DNA from: Flavobacterium sp. 5
GTDB lineage: Bacteria; Bacteroidota; Bacteroidia; Flavobacteriales; Flavobacteriaceae
Reading direction: 5' to 3'
Assembly: GCF_002813295.1 (NCBI RefSeq)
Contig: NZ_PHUE01000001.1
Span: forward strand, 310,001 to 374,000
DNA: 64,000 nucleotides
Shown here: positions 20,823 through 28,149 of the stretch, one piece after another
Position numbering within the stretch: position 1 is the stretch's first letter
Layout of the letters: every line of letters starts with the position of its first letter
Made by a program: the position numbers and the translations under genes
The notes under the pieces: generated by a model
Seen by the model: only the letters and a program-made list of their open reading frames with translations
Databases searched by the model: none
Told to the model about the DNA's origin: nothing

Positions 20823-21368
20823 ATGAAAAAATTTAGTTTAGTTATCGGTTGCTTATTAATAGCAACAACAACATTTGCCCAAAAAACTTTTACACTTACA
20901 AGCAAGGACATTGGTGGTCAAGGTACCAAAAACCAAGAATTTAACGGATTTGGCTGTACTGGAAACAATCAATCGCCAGAACTTTCCTGGACAAATGCAC
21001 CCGAAGGCACAAAAAGCTTTGCCATTACAGTATATGATCCAGATGCCCCAACAGGAAGTGGCTGGTGGCATTGGGTAGTTTTTGATATACCTGCCAATAC
21101 AAACGAATTGGTAACAAATGCAGGGAATTTACCAGCGGGTCTTGCTCCAAAAAATGCCATTCAATCGGTTACAAATTATGGTGTTAGTGGTTATGGCGGA
21201 CCTTGTCCTCCCGAAAAAAATGGTTTACACCAATACATCATTACAGTATATGCACTCAAAACCGAAAAATTAGGTTTAGATGCCAACACAAATCCTGCAA
21301 TAGTTGGTTATAATTTATGGAACAATACGATTGCAAAAGCCAGTTTGGTATTTTATTATCAACGTTAA
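20823..21368 (+). CDS. YbhB/YbcL family Raf-kinase-inhibitor-like (PEBP) protein
   Basis: 181 aa with a signal peptide ending TFAQ (residue 19). PEBP family motifs are present: SPELSWTNAPEGTKSFAITVYDPDAPTGSGWWHWVVFDIPA and GPCPPEKNGLHQYIITVYAL. Members bind small anionic ligands in a conserved pocket; the bacterial role is unclear. The leader predicts export to the periplasm. A 11-bp-stem hairpin follows 17 bp after the stop codon. The AraC-type gene is just upstream. Confidence 0.9.
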   Translation: MKKFSLVIGCLLIATTTFAQKTFTLTSKDIGGQGTKNQEFNGFGCTGNNQSPELSWTNAPEGTKSFAITVYDPDAPTGSGWWHWVVFDIPANTNELVTNAGNLPAGLAPKNAIQSVTNYGVSGYGGPCPPEKNGLHQYIITVYALKTEKLGLDANTNPAIVGYNLWNNTIAKASLVFYYQR

Positions 21369-21385
21369 AACATATTATGGCACTT

Positions 21386-21430
21386 GAGTTAAAGGAAATA
21401 AATTTTCTCTCAGTCAAAATCCTTTAACTC
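21386..21430. terminator. Hairpin after PEBP gene
   Basis: Perfect arms GAGTTAAAGGA (21386-21396) and TCCTTTAACTC (21420-21430) with a 23-nt loop. There is no strong T-tract, so terminator function is only likely. Confidence 0.5.
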
Positions 21431-21496
21431 CAACTGCTACAAAATCAGTTAAATTAATTTGTTGACACCTATTTACAATTCGTTCTGTCAAATTTT

Positions 21497-21590
21497 AATG
21501 AATTACTATTTTTAATTGTATTTTCGTTTATCTGAAAACATTAAGCTTCGAAATCCCTAAACTCTCCTAGTTTCAGAACGCTGGTAACAA
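21497..21590 (+). other. Decayed attC-like site (class 2 relic)
   Basis: This stretch aligns with the class 2 attC sites of the main array. TTTTCGTTTA, CTGAAAA, GCTTCGAAATCCC and CAGAACG match the region ending attC27 (62,650-62,727) in order and spacing, while the stem-forming arms are degraded. It lies 16 kb before the array and just upstream of a lipoprotein gene. Confidence 0.6.
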
Positions 21591-21649
21591 TTTTAGCGCA
21601 ACCCTTTTGTATTTTGTTCATCTATAAGAGATAACCTAAAATATAAATT

Positions 21650-22108
21650 ATGAAAGCCAAAATTTTTACTTTACTATTTATTTCAACTATTGCTCTTTTT
21701 ATAAGTTGTAACAATGATGACAACTCCGATATTCAATCAACAGAAGTTAATTTTACAGAAATTGGAAAAGGAGCATTATTTGGAGATGGCCAGGAAGGAA
21801 TTTCTCAATCTAATCTAACAATTACAAACACAAATGACTGGAAAAAACTAATTGCTAAAATGAACTCTGTAAACAATGTTAGTAATAATTTTACGGAAAC
21901 TGAAATCAACTTTAATAAATTTACAATAATTGCTATTTTTCTTGAAATTAAAGGTGGTGGATGGGAAATCGTTACTGAAAATGTGAGTGAAAATCACAAT
22001 ACTATTTCTATATCAACTCTTGAAACTCCATTTTTTACTTCCGTAATAACTCAACCATTTAGCATTATAAAAATTCCAAAAACTAACAAAAAAATAATTG
22101 TAAAATAA
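21650..22108 (+). CDS. Hypothetical lipoprotein, probable fossil cassette gene
   Basis: 152 aa with signal MKAKIFTLLFISTIALFISC (lipobox at residue 20), followed by an acidic linker and a small soluble domain without recognised family. Two decayed attC-like sites flank it (about 21,497-21,590 and 22,113-22,275), so it was probably once a cassette of the array system and is now fixed. Most likely a periplasmic or outer-membrane lipoprotein of unknown function. Confidence 0.75.
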   Translation: MKAKIFTLLFISTIALFISCNNDDNSDIQSTEVNFTEIGKGALFGDGQEGISQSNLTITNTNDWKKLIAKMNSVNNVSNNFTETEINFNKFTIIAIFLEIKGGGWEIVTENVSENHNTISISTLETPFFTSVITQPFSIIKIPKTNKKIIVK

Positions 22109-22112
22109 AAAC

Positions 22113-22275
22113 TATTGCCATTTGGCAAAATTACTTCGTCAGTTCCCTATCGCTTGTGCGGGTTTTAGTCTGAATTTAAAGATGTTTTTATACTTGGAAA
22201 ATTTGTGTGTAATTAAAAAAACTCGCAACTTTAATCCCTAACTTTATCAAAAATTTAAAGTTGGCAGCAATACCA
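22113..22275 (+). other. Decayed attC-like site (class 1 relic)
   Basis: GCCATTTGGC, then GGGTTTTAG, CTGAATTTAAAGATG, TACTTGGAAAATTTGTG and AACTCGCAACTTTAATCCC match class 1 attC sites in order. About 25 bases are inserted in the left arm, and the right arm is largely lost before GTTGGCAGCAAT. It can be compared directly with attC11 at 49,123-49,271. Confidence 0.65.
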
Positions 22276-22300
22276 AGATAACACTTTTAATAAACAAAAA

Positions 22301-22891
22301 ATGCAGACAGACAATTTACTACAGCAAATTAATTTTATCAAAGAAATAGACAAAGTCAAATATATTCAGCGCAAAACAAAACTATTTAATAGTGACAGAA
22401 ACGAAAATGACGCTGAACATAGTTGGCATTTAGCAATGATGACAATTGTTTTAGCAGAACATTCTGATGTCCCAATTGACATTTTAAAAGTGATGAAAAT
22501 GGTTTTGATACATGATATTGTTGAAATTGATGCTGGTGACACATTTATTTATGATACTGTAAAAAACCACTCTAATACAGACGAAGAAAGAATAGCTGCA
22601 AATCGAATTTTCGGAATGCTACCCAAAGAACAAGCCAATGAATTCATTTCAATTTGGGAAGAATTTGAAAGCGGAGAAACCAATGAAGCAAAATTTGCTA
22701 AAACAATGGACAGATTTGAGCCACTGCTTCAAAACGTTTCAAATAATGGAGGAACCTGGAAAGAATTTGATGTGCCTTACAATAAAGTTTACGAAAAAAA
22801 GAAAGCAATAAAAGATGGGTCAGGTTTAATCTGGAATTATGCAGAAAATCTAATAAACGAAAGCGTTGAAAAAGGTATTTTAAAAAAATAA
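22301..22891 (+). CDS. HD-domain phosphohydrolase (YfbR/HDDC2-like)
   Basis: 196 aa. The HD superfamily metal motif is seen as AEHSWH (39-43), LIHDIVEID (H71, D72, E75) and a later conserved Asp in TMDRFEP. Relatives are 5'-deoxynucleotidases acting on dNMPs in nucleotide pools. It is cytosolic, with no signal peptide. It starts ~30 bp after the decayed class 1 attC-like site, so it too may have arrived as a cassette, though no site was found on its right side. A strong terminator follows at 23,031. Confidence 0.85.
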   Translation: MQTDNLLQQINFIKEIDKVKYIQRKTKLFNSDRNENDAEHSWHLAMMTIVLAEHSDVPIDILKVMKMVLIHDIVEIDAGDTFIYDTVKNHSNTDEERIAANRIFGMLPKEQANEFISIWEEFESGETNEAKFAKTMDRFEPLLQNVSNNGGTWKEFDVPYNKVYEKKKAIKDGSGLIWNYAENLINESVEKGILKK

Positions 22892-23030
22892 AATCATAAC
22901 AAAATTCATTAAACTACCAAGGAAACAAACTGATGAAGTAATCCACATCAGGAATCAAAATCTGCAATTACTATAAAGTGTACTAAATAATCTTTGGAAC
23001 ATAAATTGCAAATCAATTAAATCAAAAACA

Positions 23031-23062
23031 AAACAGGCTGTTCCAAAAGAAACAGCCTGTTT
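23031..23062. terminator. Bidirectional terminator
   Basis: Perfect 12-bp stem AAACAGGCTGTT / AACAGCCTGTTT with an 8-nt loop and flanking A and T runs, between the convergent HD-domain and lipoprotein genes. Confidence 0.9.
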
Positions 23063-23094
23063 TATTTACCATAGTTACACTACCGTTTTACTTA

Positions 23095-23871
23095 CTAATA
23101 AGTAAATTTTCTTGTACCCCATAAAACACCATCAACATCATACATTTTTGCTTCAGTTGGAAAACCATTGTCATTGTAAATATATGTAATCGTATAATCA
23201 TCCGTAGGATATTCTGAAGATGTAAATTTAATTTCATTATTGGTAGAATATTCCCCTCCCTCACTTACATACAATTTATCCAAACCTAATATGTTCTTGA
23301 AAAAACTATTTTTATTATCATATTCATGAGTCTCTGATCTATCAATAGTTTCATCTTCATTCAAAGATTCACTTTTTAAAACATTTCCGTTGGAAACAGT
23401 TAATCGAGTTGTTCCTCCTTCAATTTCATTTCCATCAGTATCAAAATAATATCCTATTCTTAATATAGTACCATCGTTGTTGTAAGTATATTTATATTTA
23501 TATTTATTAACGATTGAATTAGAAGTGGAAGATGATGTTGAAAACTCAGTTGCCAATTTATTATCTATATAAGTATATTCAATAATGTCAGTATACTTGC
23601 TATCACCATTATCATGTGTATCTATTGTTTTTGTAATTAAATCATCAGTGTACACATACTCTGTTTTACTGTCCCCATCAACAATTTGCACTATCTTATT
23701 TCCATTATAAGTAACTGTAGCGATACTATTATCTTCCGAATTATATGCATCAATATAACTAACAGTCTTAGGCAAAATTAATGAATCTGATGATTTGTCT
23801 TCATTATCATCACTGGTACAAGAAGTAAAAGCTAAAGTTGCGGCCGCAGCCAAAGTAAAAATTTTTTTCAT
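23095..23871 (-). CDS. Hypothetical lipoprotein with repeated beta-strand (YD-like) pattern
   Basis: 258 aa. Signal peptide MKKIFTLAAAATLAFTSC gives a lipobox at residue 18. The remainder alternates short Tyr/Asp-rich strands (YVYTDDLITKTI, YTYIDNKLATEF, HEYDNKNSFFKNILG, YIYNDNGFPTEAKMY). This resembles the DUF4595/RHS-YD-like lipoproteins common in Bacteroidota. Likely anchored in the periplasm or on the surface; function unknown. It is monocistronic and ends at the shared terminator. Confidence 0.75.
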   Translation of the reverse strand: MKKIFTLAAAATLAFTSCTSDDNEDKSSDSLILPKTVSYIDAYNSEDNSIATVTYNGNKIVQIVDGDSKTEYVYTDDLITKTIDTHDNGDSKYTDIIEYTYIDNKLATEFSTSSSTSNSIVNKYKYKYTYNNDGTILRIGYYFDTDGNEIEGGTTRLTVSNGNVLKSESLNEDETIDRSETHEYDNKNSFFKNILGLDKLYVSEGGEYSTNNEIKFTSSEYPTDDYTITYIYNDNGFPTEAKMYDVDGVLWGTRKFTY

Positions 23872-24325
23872 TTTTAATTTTTTAATAATTAATAGATTTT
23901 TTTAAACAAAATATAATTTGTCTTTAATAAATAACAATGAATGCATACCTAAGACTAAAAATATTATGTAGAAAATTTCTCCAAAAATAGCAAACTAATA
24001 GTGTAAAAAACTTAAAAAAATTTAGAAAATAATTTATTAATTTTTCTTCTGTTAGTTTATTTATAAATAATAATTAAGTTTAATATCCTTGACAATATAG
24101 TTTTACAATCCTTAATTTACATTCAAAACTTACAACTATTACACAATCAACTAAATAATAATTTTATATACTCGTTAATCTATTTGTTCGGTTATAAATC
24201 CATGTTGTTAAAAAAACTGATCAAAATATTTTTTAATATTTTCAATAAATAAAAAATCTTATATTAGACTAAAAACTGTTGAATATATATACAGGCTACT
24301 TCCAACTTTAAAAGTTACCTTCCCA
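23872..24325. promoter_or_regulatory. Divergent intergenic region
   Basis: About 450 bp of strongly AT-rich DNA separating the leftward lipoprotein gene from the rightward Crp/Fnr-type gene. No gene, repeat or clear operator was seen; it must contain the two promoters. Confidence 0.4.
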
Positions 24326-24889
24326 ATGACAATCGACCAAATTCTTGATAACATATATATACTTCCAGAAAATTCAAAATTGGTAATCAAGGATTACATT
24401 ACTGAAAAAAAACATCCAAAAGGTTATATTTTATTGAATACTAACAAAGTTGAAGACAGTATTTATTTTCTAAAAAAGGGAATTGTTCATGCCTATATTA
24501 ATTCAATTAATCAAAAGATTACTTTTTGGTTTGGCAAAGAAGGAGACCCAGTTATATCCATGAGAAGTTATGTAGCCAATCAAAAAGGGTATGAAGAAAT
24601 TGAACTTTTAGAAGACTGTGAACTTTATGAAATAAACACCCAAAACCTACAAGACCTTTACGAGAAAGACATTCACATTGCTAATTGGGGAAGAAAGTTT
24701 GCAGAAAAAGAACTTATAAAAACAGAAGAACGTTTAATTTCAAAACAATTCCGAACTGCAACAGAACGCTACAAAGAAATCATTAGAGACAATCCCGATT
24801 TACTTCAAAGAGTGCAACTAGGATATATTGCTTCTTATCTTGGCATAACGCAAGTTACTTTAAGTAGAATAAGAGCGGATATCAAATAA
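24326..24889 (+). CDS. Crp/Fnr family regulator (cyclic-nucleotide-binding-like)
   Basis: 187 aa: an N-terminal cNMP-binding beta-roll (KHPKGYILLNTNKVEDSIYFLKKGIVHAYI...) and a C-terminal helix-turn-helix reduced to LGYIASYLGITQVTLSRIRADIK. Such short Bacteroidota Crp-like proteins commonly precede transporters or detoxification genes. Here an SMR-type transporter gene and a GNAT gene follow on the same strand, so it may control them. No cysteine cluster for an Fe-S centre is present. Confidence 0.85.
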   Translation: MTIDQILDNIYILPENSKLVIKDYITEKKHPKGYILLNTNKVEDSIYFLKKGIVHAYINSINQKITFWFGKEGDPVISMRSYVANQKGYEEIELLEDCELYEINTQNLQDLYEKDIHIANWGRKFAEKELIKTEERLISKQFRTATERYKEIIRDNPDLLQRVQLGYIASYLGITQVTLSRIRADIK

Positions 24890-24960
24890 ATTTCATTTTT
24901 TATCATTTGTAAAATACTTACTCCATTTCATTTCCGACCTTTGCATAAAATATAAAAGAA

Positions 24961-25287
24961 ATGAATTGGATTATTTTAATTATTGCAGGATTATTTGAAG
25001 TAGCGTTTGCGTATTGTTTAGGAAAAGCCAAAGACTCAACAGGAAATGAAATGTATCTTTGGTATGCTGGATTTTTGCTTGCTCTTTGCATAAGTATGAC
25101 ACTTTTAATCAAAGCTACTCAAACATTACCAATTGGTACGGCTTATGCTGTTTGGACTGGTATTGGAGCAGTTGGAACTGTATTGGTTGGCATTTTAGTT
25201 TTTAAAGAACCAGCTACTTTTTTACGTTTATTTTTTCTTTTTACATTAATAGGTTCTATTGTAGGACTAAAAGCGGTTGCTCATTAA
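24961..25287 (+). CDS. SMR family small multidrug/guanidinium exporter (SugE/Gdx-like)
   Basis: 108 aa with four predicted transmembrane helices, the length of the small multidrug resistance family. The essential membrane glutamate is E13 in AGLFEVAF, and GTAYAVWTGIGAVGTVLVGILVF is the classic SMR third-fourth helix region. It pumps small cations out in exchange for protons as a dimer. It lies 71 bp after the Crp-like gene. Substrate class (guanidinium or quaternary ammonium) is not decided by sequence. Confidence 0.9.
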   Translation: MNWIILIIAGLFEVAFAYCLGKAKDSTGNEMYLWYAGFLLALCISMTLLIKATQTLPIGTAYAVWTGIGAVGTVLVGILVFKEPATFLRLFFLFTLIGSIVGLKAVAH

Positions 25288-25351
25288 AAAACAACTTTAT
25301 AACTGAAAATCATAGAAAACCACAATTAGAAAATTTATAAAAACAAAAAAA

Positions 25352-25876
25352 ATGGAAAACATCAAAATAATAAAAGTAACGCCCAACGAAATTAGCGAAT
25401 TACAAAAAATTAGTAAACAGACATTTTCGGAAACATTTGCCTCTTCCAATTCGGAAGAAAATATGACTCAATATCTAGAAGAAGGGTTGTCTATTGAGAA
25501 ACTAACATCGGAACTGAACGACAAAAATGCTGAATTCTATTTTGCAACATTAGACAATGCTATAATTGGTTACCTCAAACTAAATTTCGGAGATTCTCAA
25601 ACTGAACTTAAAGATGATAAAGCTTTAGAAATTGAAAGAATCTATGTTATAAAAGATTTTCATGGAAAAAAAGTAGGCCAAATTCTATACGACAAAGCAA
25701 TTGAACTAGCCAAACACCAAAATGCCGATTATGTCTGGTTAGGCGTTTGGGAAGAAAATCAAAGAGCAATTAGTTTTTACAAGAAAAATGGCTTTATTGA
25801 GTTTGACAAGCACATTTTTAAATTAGGCGATGATGAGCAAACCGACATTATGATGAAACTAAAATTAAATAATTAA
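25352..25876 (+). CDS. GNAT family N-acetyltransferase
   Basis: 174 aa with the acetyl-CoA-binding motif A IERIYVIKDFHGKKVGQILYDKAIE and motif B LGVWEENQRAISFYKKNGFIEF. Length and pattern resemble PaiA/spermidine-type acetyltransferases, but the substrate is unknown. Cytosolic. It may be co-transcribed with the upstream SMR gene (64-bp gap). A dispersed repeat-like hairpin follows. Confidence 0.88.
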   Translation: MENIKIIKVTPNEISELQKISKQTFSETFASSNSEENMTQYLEEGLSIEKLTSELNDKNAEFYFATLDNAIIGYLKLNFGDSQTELKDDKALEIERIYVIKDFHGKKVGQILYDKAIELAKHQNADYVWLGVWEENQRAISFYKKNGFIEFDKHIFKLGDDEQTDIMMKLKLNN

Positions 25877-25945
25877 TACTGAATACTATTAATCTTCAGC
25901 TTAATTTTTGGGACTGCTACAAAATCTTATAAAAAACTAAATTTC

Positions 25946-26025
25946 CAGGATAGAACCGATGGCAGCGATATCCTTTTTCTGGTCCATTTTGCCAGAAAAA
26001 GATTTAGCGAAGAGCAGGATTAAAG
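25946..26025. repeat. Dispersed-repeat-like hairpin element
   Basis: The hairpin CTTTTTCTGG / CCAGAAAAAG (25972-25981 and 25991-26000) is flanked by GATAGAACCGATGGCAGCGA on the left and TTTAGCGAAGAGCAGGATTA on the right. From memory it resembles short intergenic elements scattered through Flavobacterium genomes. It may terminate transcription after the GNAT gene. Confidence 0.5.
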
Positions 26026-26143
26026 TTTGTTAACAACTAAGAGGTTCTGCTTCTGAAATTTTAAAAATAATATAAAAACCTGTAAATCAATATCTTAATA
26101 CTGTTATTATTCTATTTTAAAAAAAAATCAAAAAAAATATCAA

Positions 26144-26180
26144 TTCTGAAACGCTTGTTTCAAAAATAGTTTTACATTTG
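26144..26180 (+). promoter_or_regulatory. Promoter and operator of the TetR gene
   Basis: A Bacteroidota -7 box TACATTTG (26173-26180) sits 19 bp before the start codon. Just upstream, TTCTGAAACGCTTGTTTCAA (26144-26163) is a copy of the repeat found three more times before the efflux genes, so TetR probably represses its own promoter. Confidence 0.7.
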
Positions 26181-26199
26181 CAAAATAAAATTAAATCTA

Positions 26200-26778
26200 A
26201 TGGCTCGCTGTGTAGAATTTAACGAGGTTGAAAAAATTGAAAAAGCAATGAATGTCTTTTGGGAAAAAGGATATAATGCTACTTCAATGCAAGATCTTGT
26301 GGATGCCATGCAGATTAACCGAAGTAGTTTATACAACACCATTGGCGACAAGCATCAATTATTCATGAAATGTATTTGCAATTATTTTGATAATGCAATG
26401 TGTGAATTAAAAGAAAAAGTAGCCAAGGAAACATCAGCCAAAGCAGCACTCATTAAAGTTATCACTGATAAAGCGGATTGGATTGTATCCTGTGAAAAAG
26501 GATGTTTGGGAATGAAAACGACATTCGAAATTGCTCCTGATGATAACGCAGTCCGAAATCAGATGAGTAAACAAAATGATATTTTCATCGAATTTATGGC
26601 TACAATAGTTCAAAAAGCTATGGATGATGGAGAAATGGACAATTCAGAAGATGCTGAATTAATGGCTGAATATATTGCAACTTCCTTTACAGGCTGGAAG
26701 CAATCATACATCGTTAATCAAAACCCAATCAAAATCAAAAAAATGTCAGAATTTCTGATTAAAAATATATTTAAATAG
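26200..26778 (+). CDS. TetR/AcrR family repressor
   Basis: 192 aa. The N-terminal HTH (KAMNVFWEKGYNATSMQDLVDAMQINRSSLYNTIGDKHQLF) is typical of TetR regulators, with an all-helical ligand-binding C-terminal domain. It precedes an RND efflux operon on the same strand. Four copies of TTCTGRAACGNTTNTTYCA surround it, one over its own promoter and three before the efflux genes, which identifies them as its likely operators. Ligand unknown, presumably a toxic compound exported by the pump. Confidence 0.9.
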   Translation: MARCVEFNEVEKIEKAMNVFWEKGYNATSMQDLVDAMQINRSSLYNTIGDKHQLFMKCICNYFDNAMCELKEKVAKETSAKAALIKVITDKADWIVSCEKGCLGMKTTFEIAPDDNAVRNQMSKQNDIFIEFMATIVQKAMDDGEMDNSEDAELMAEYIATSFTGWKQSYIVNQNPIKIKKMSEFLIKNIFK

Positions 26779-26796
26779 CTTCTATTTTTTTATCTA

Positions 26797-26953
26797 ATTC
26801 TGGAACGTTTATTTCAGATATAATTGCCAATACGCATATCTTTTTTTTAAATTACAGCTTTGATTCTGAAACGTTTATTCCAGAATTAACAATAACTGAA
26901 ACACTAACCATTAAATTAAAAACATCATGAATTCTGAAACGATTATTCCAGAA
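26797..26953. promoter_or_regulatory. Three operator copies upstream of efflux operon
   Basis: Imperfect dyads TTCTGGAACGTTTATTTCAG (26799-26818, shifted by one base at its left end), TTCTGAAACGTTTATTCCAG (from 26864) and TTCTGAAACGATTATTCCAG (from 26932), the last two completed by AA. The third overlaps an in-frame upstream ATG at 26927, which argues that translation starts at 26993 instead. Confidence 0.75.
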
Positions 26954-26992
26954 ACAGCAATACGTAAGACCAATTTAAATCCAAAATCAACT

Positions 26993-28138
26993 ATGAAAAA
27001 AATAACCATTTTAAGCTTAGTGGCTGCATTTTTAATCAGCTGTGCAGATAAAACACAAGCGCCCGCTGCAGCGCCCGCTCCTCTCCTGCCCGTTATGGCA
27101 ATAAAAACTGAAAACACAACTACTGAAGATGAATATCCTGCTGCTATACAAGGAACTGTAGATGTGGAAATCCGTCCCCAAGTTAGCGGAAATTTAGATC
27201 GCGTTTTAGTAGACGAAGGTGCTTATGTTACCAAAGGGCAGTCATTATTCAAAATAAACGAACGTCCTTTCCGTGAGCAATTGAATACTGCTTTAGCCAG
27301 TCTTCATGCTGCCGAAGCGGCTTATATCAACGCTCAATTAGAAGTAGACAAATTGACTCCTTTAGTTCAAAACAAAGTGGTTTCAGATTATCAATTGAAA
27401 TCGGCTAAGGCTTCTCAAAAAATTGCTGCTGCTAATATCGAGCAAGCCAAAGCAATTGCAGCATCAGCAAAAATCAATTTAGGATATACCAATATCACAG
27501 CCCCAGTGAATGGTTATATCGGAAGACTCCCTAAAAAACAAGGAAGTTTAGTTTCTGCAACAGATGTTGAAGCTTTAACTACACTTTCAGATGTTAACGA
27601 AGTATATGCTTATTTCTCTTTGGGTGAAACCGATTTCATCAAATTCAAATCACAATATGCAGGAAACAGCATTGGTGACAAAATCAAAAACCTCCCTCCC
27701 GTTACTTTATTATTAGCTGATAATAGCGCTTATCCGCAAACAGGGAAAATCGATATGGTCGATGGACAGTTTGATAAAACTACTGGTGCTATTACAGTTA
27801 GAGCCAAATTCTCCAACCCAAATAAAACGTTACGTTCTGGAAACACAGGAAAAGTTCGTTTAGGATTAGAGCATGACGATGCGATTTTGGTTCCACAATC
27901 GGCTACTATCGAAATGCAGGATAAAATTTTTGTCTTTACTGTAAGCAAAGAAAACAAGGTTACCAAAATGCCTATCAATGTTATCGGAAAAAGCGGTACT
28001 AACTATCTTATCAAAGACGGCGTAAAATCGGGTGATCAAATTGTATTAAGCGGTATCGATAAACTTCAGGAAGGACAACTAATTCAGCCTGAAAAAACAG
28101 CTGATACTAAACTTGCTCAAATAATTAACAAAAAATAA
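26993..28138 (+). CDS. RND efflux periplasmic adaptor (AcrA/MexA-like), lipoprotein
   Basis: 381 aa from the start at 26993, where a lipoprotein signal begins (MKKITILSLVAAFLISC). Membrane fusion protein pattern: barrel-sandwich part EIRPQVSGNLDRVLVDEGAYVTKGQ, a coiled-coil hairpin (about 100-155), the second half YTNITAPVNGYIGRLPKKQGSLV and a beta-barrel domain. It links the inner-membrane RND pump to the outer-membrane channel. It is the first gene of a three-gene efflux operon (11 bp to the pump gene) under the TetR-type operators. Confidence 0.92.
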   Translation: MKKITILSLVAAFLISCADKTQAPAAAPAPLLPVMAIKTENTTTEDEYPAAIQGTVDVEIRPQVSGNLDRVLVDEGAYVTKGQSLFKINERPFREQLNTALASLHAAEAAYINAQLEVDKLTPLVQNKVVSDYQLKSAKASQKIAAANIEQAKAIAASAKINLGYTNITAPVNGYIGRLPKKQGSLVSATDVEALTTLSDVNEVYAYFSLGETDFIKFKSQYAGNSIGDKIKNLPPVTLLLADNSAYPQTGKIDMVDGQFDKTTGAITVRAKFSNPNKTLRSGNTGKVRLGLEHDDAILVPQSATIEMQDKIFVFTVSKENKVTKMPINVIGKSGTNYLIKDGVKSGDQIVLSGIDKLQEGQLIQPEKTADTKLAQIINKK

Positions 28139-28149
28139 TTTTTACGAAG

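Noticed and set aside
24918..25112. Leftward 64-codon frame over the SMR gene
   Set aside because: Antisense shadow of a gene with clear family motifs.
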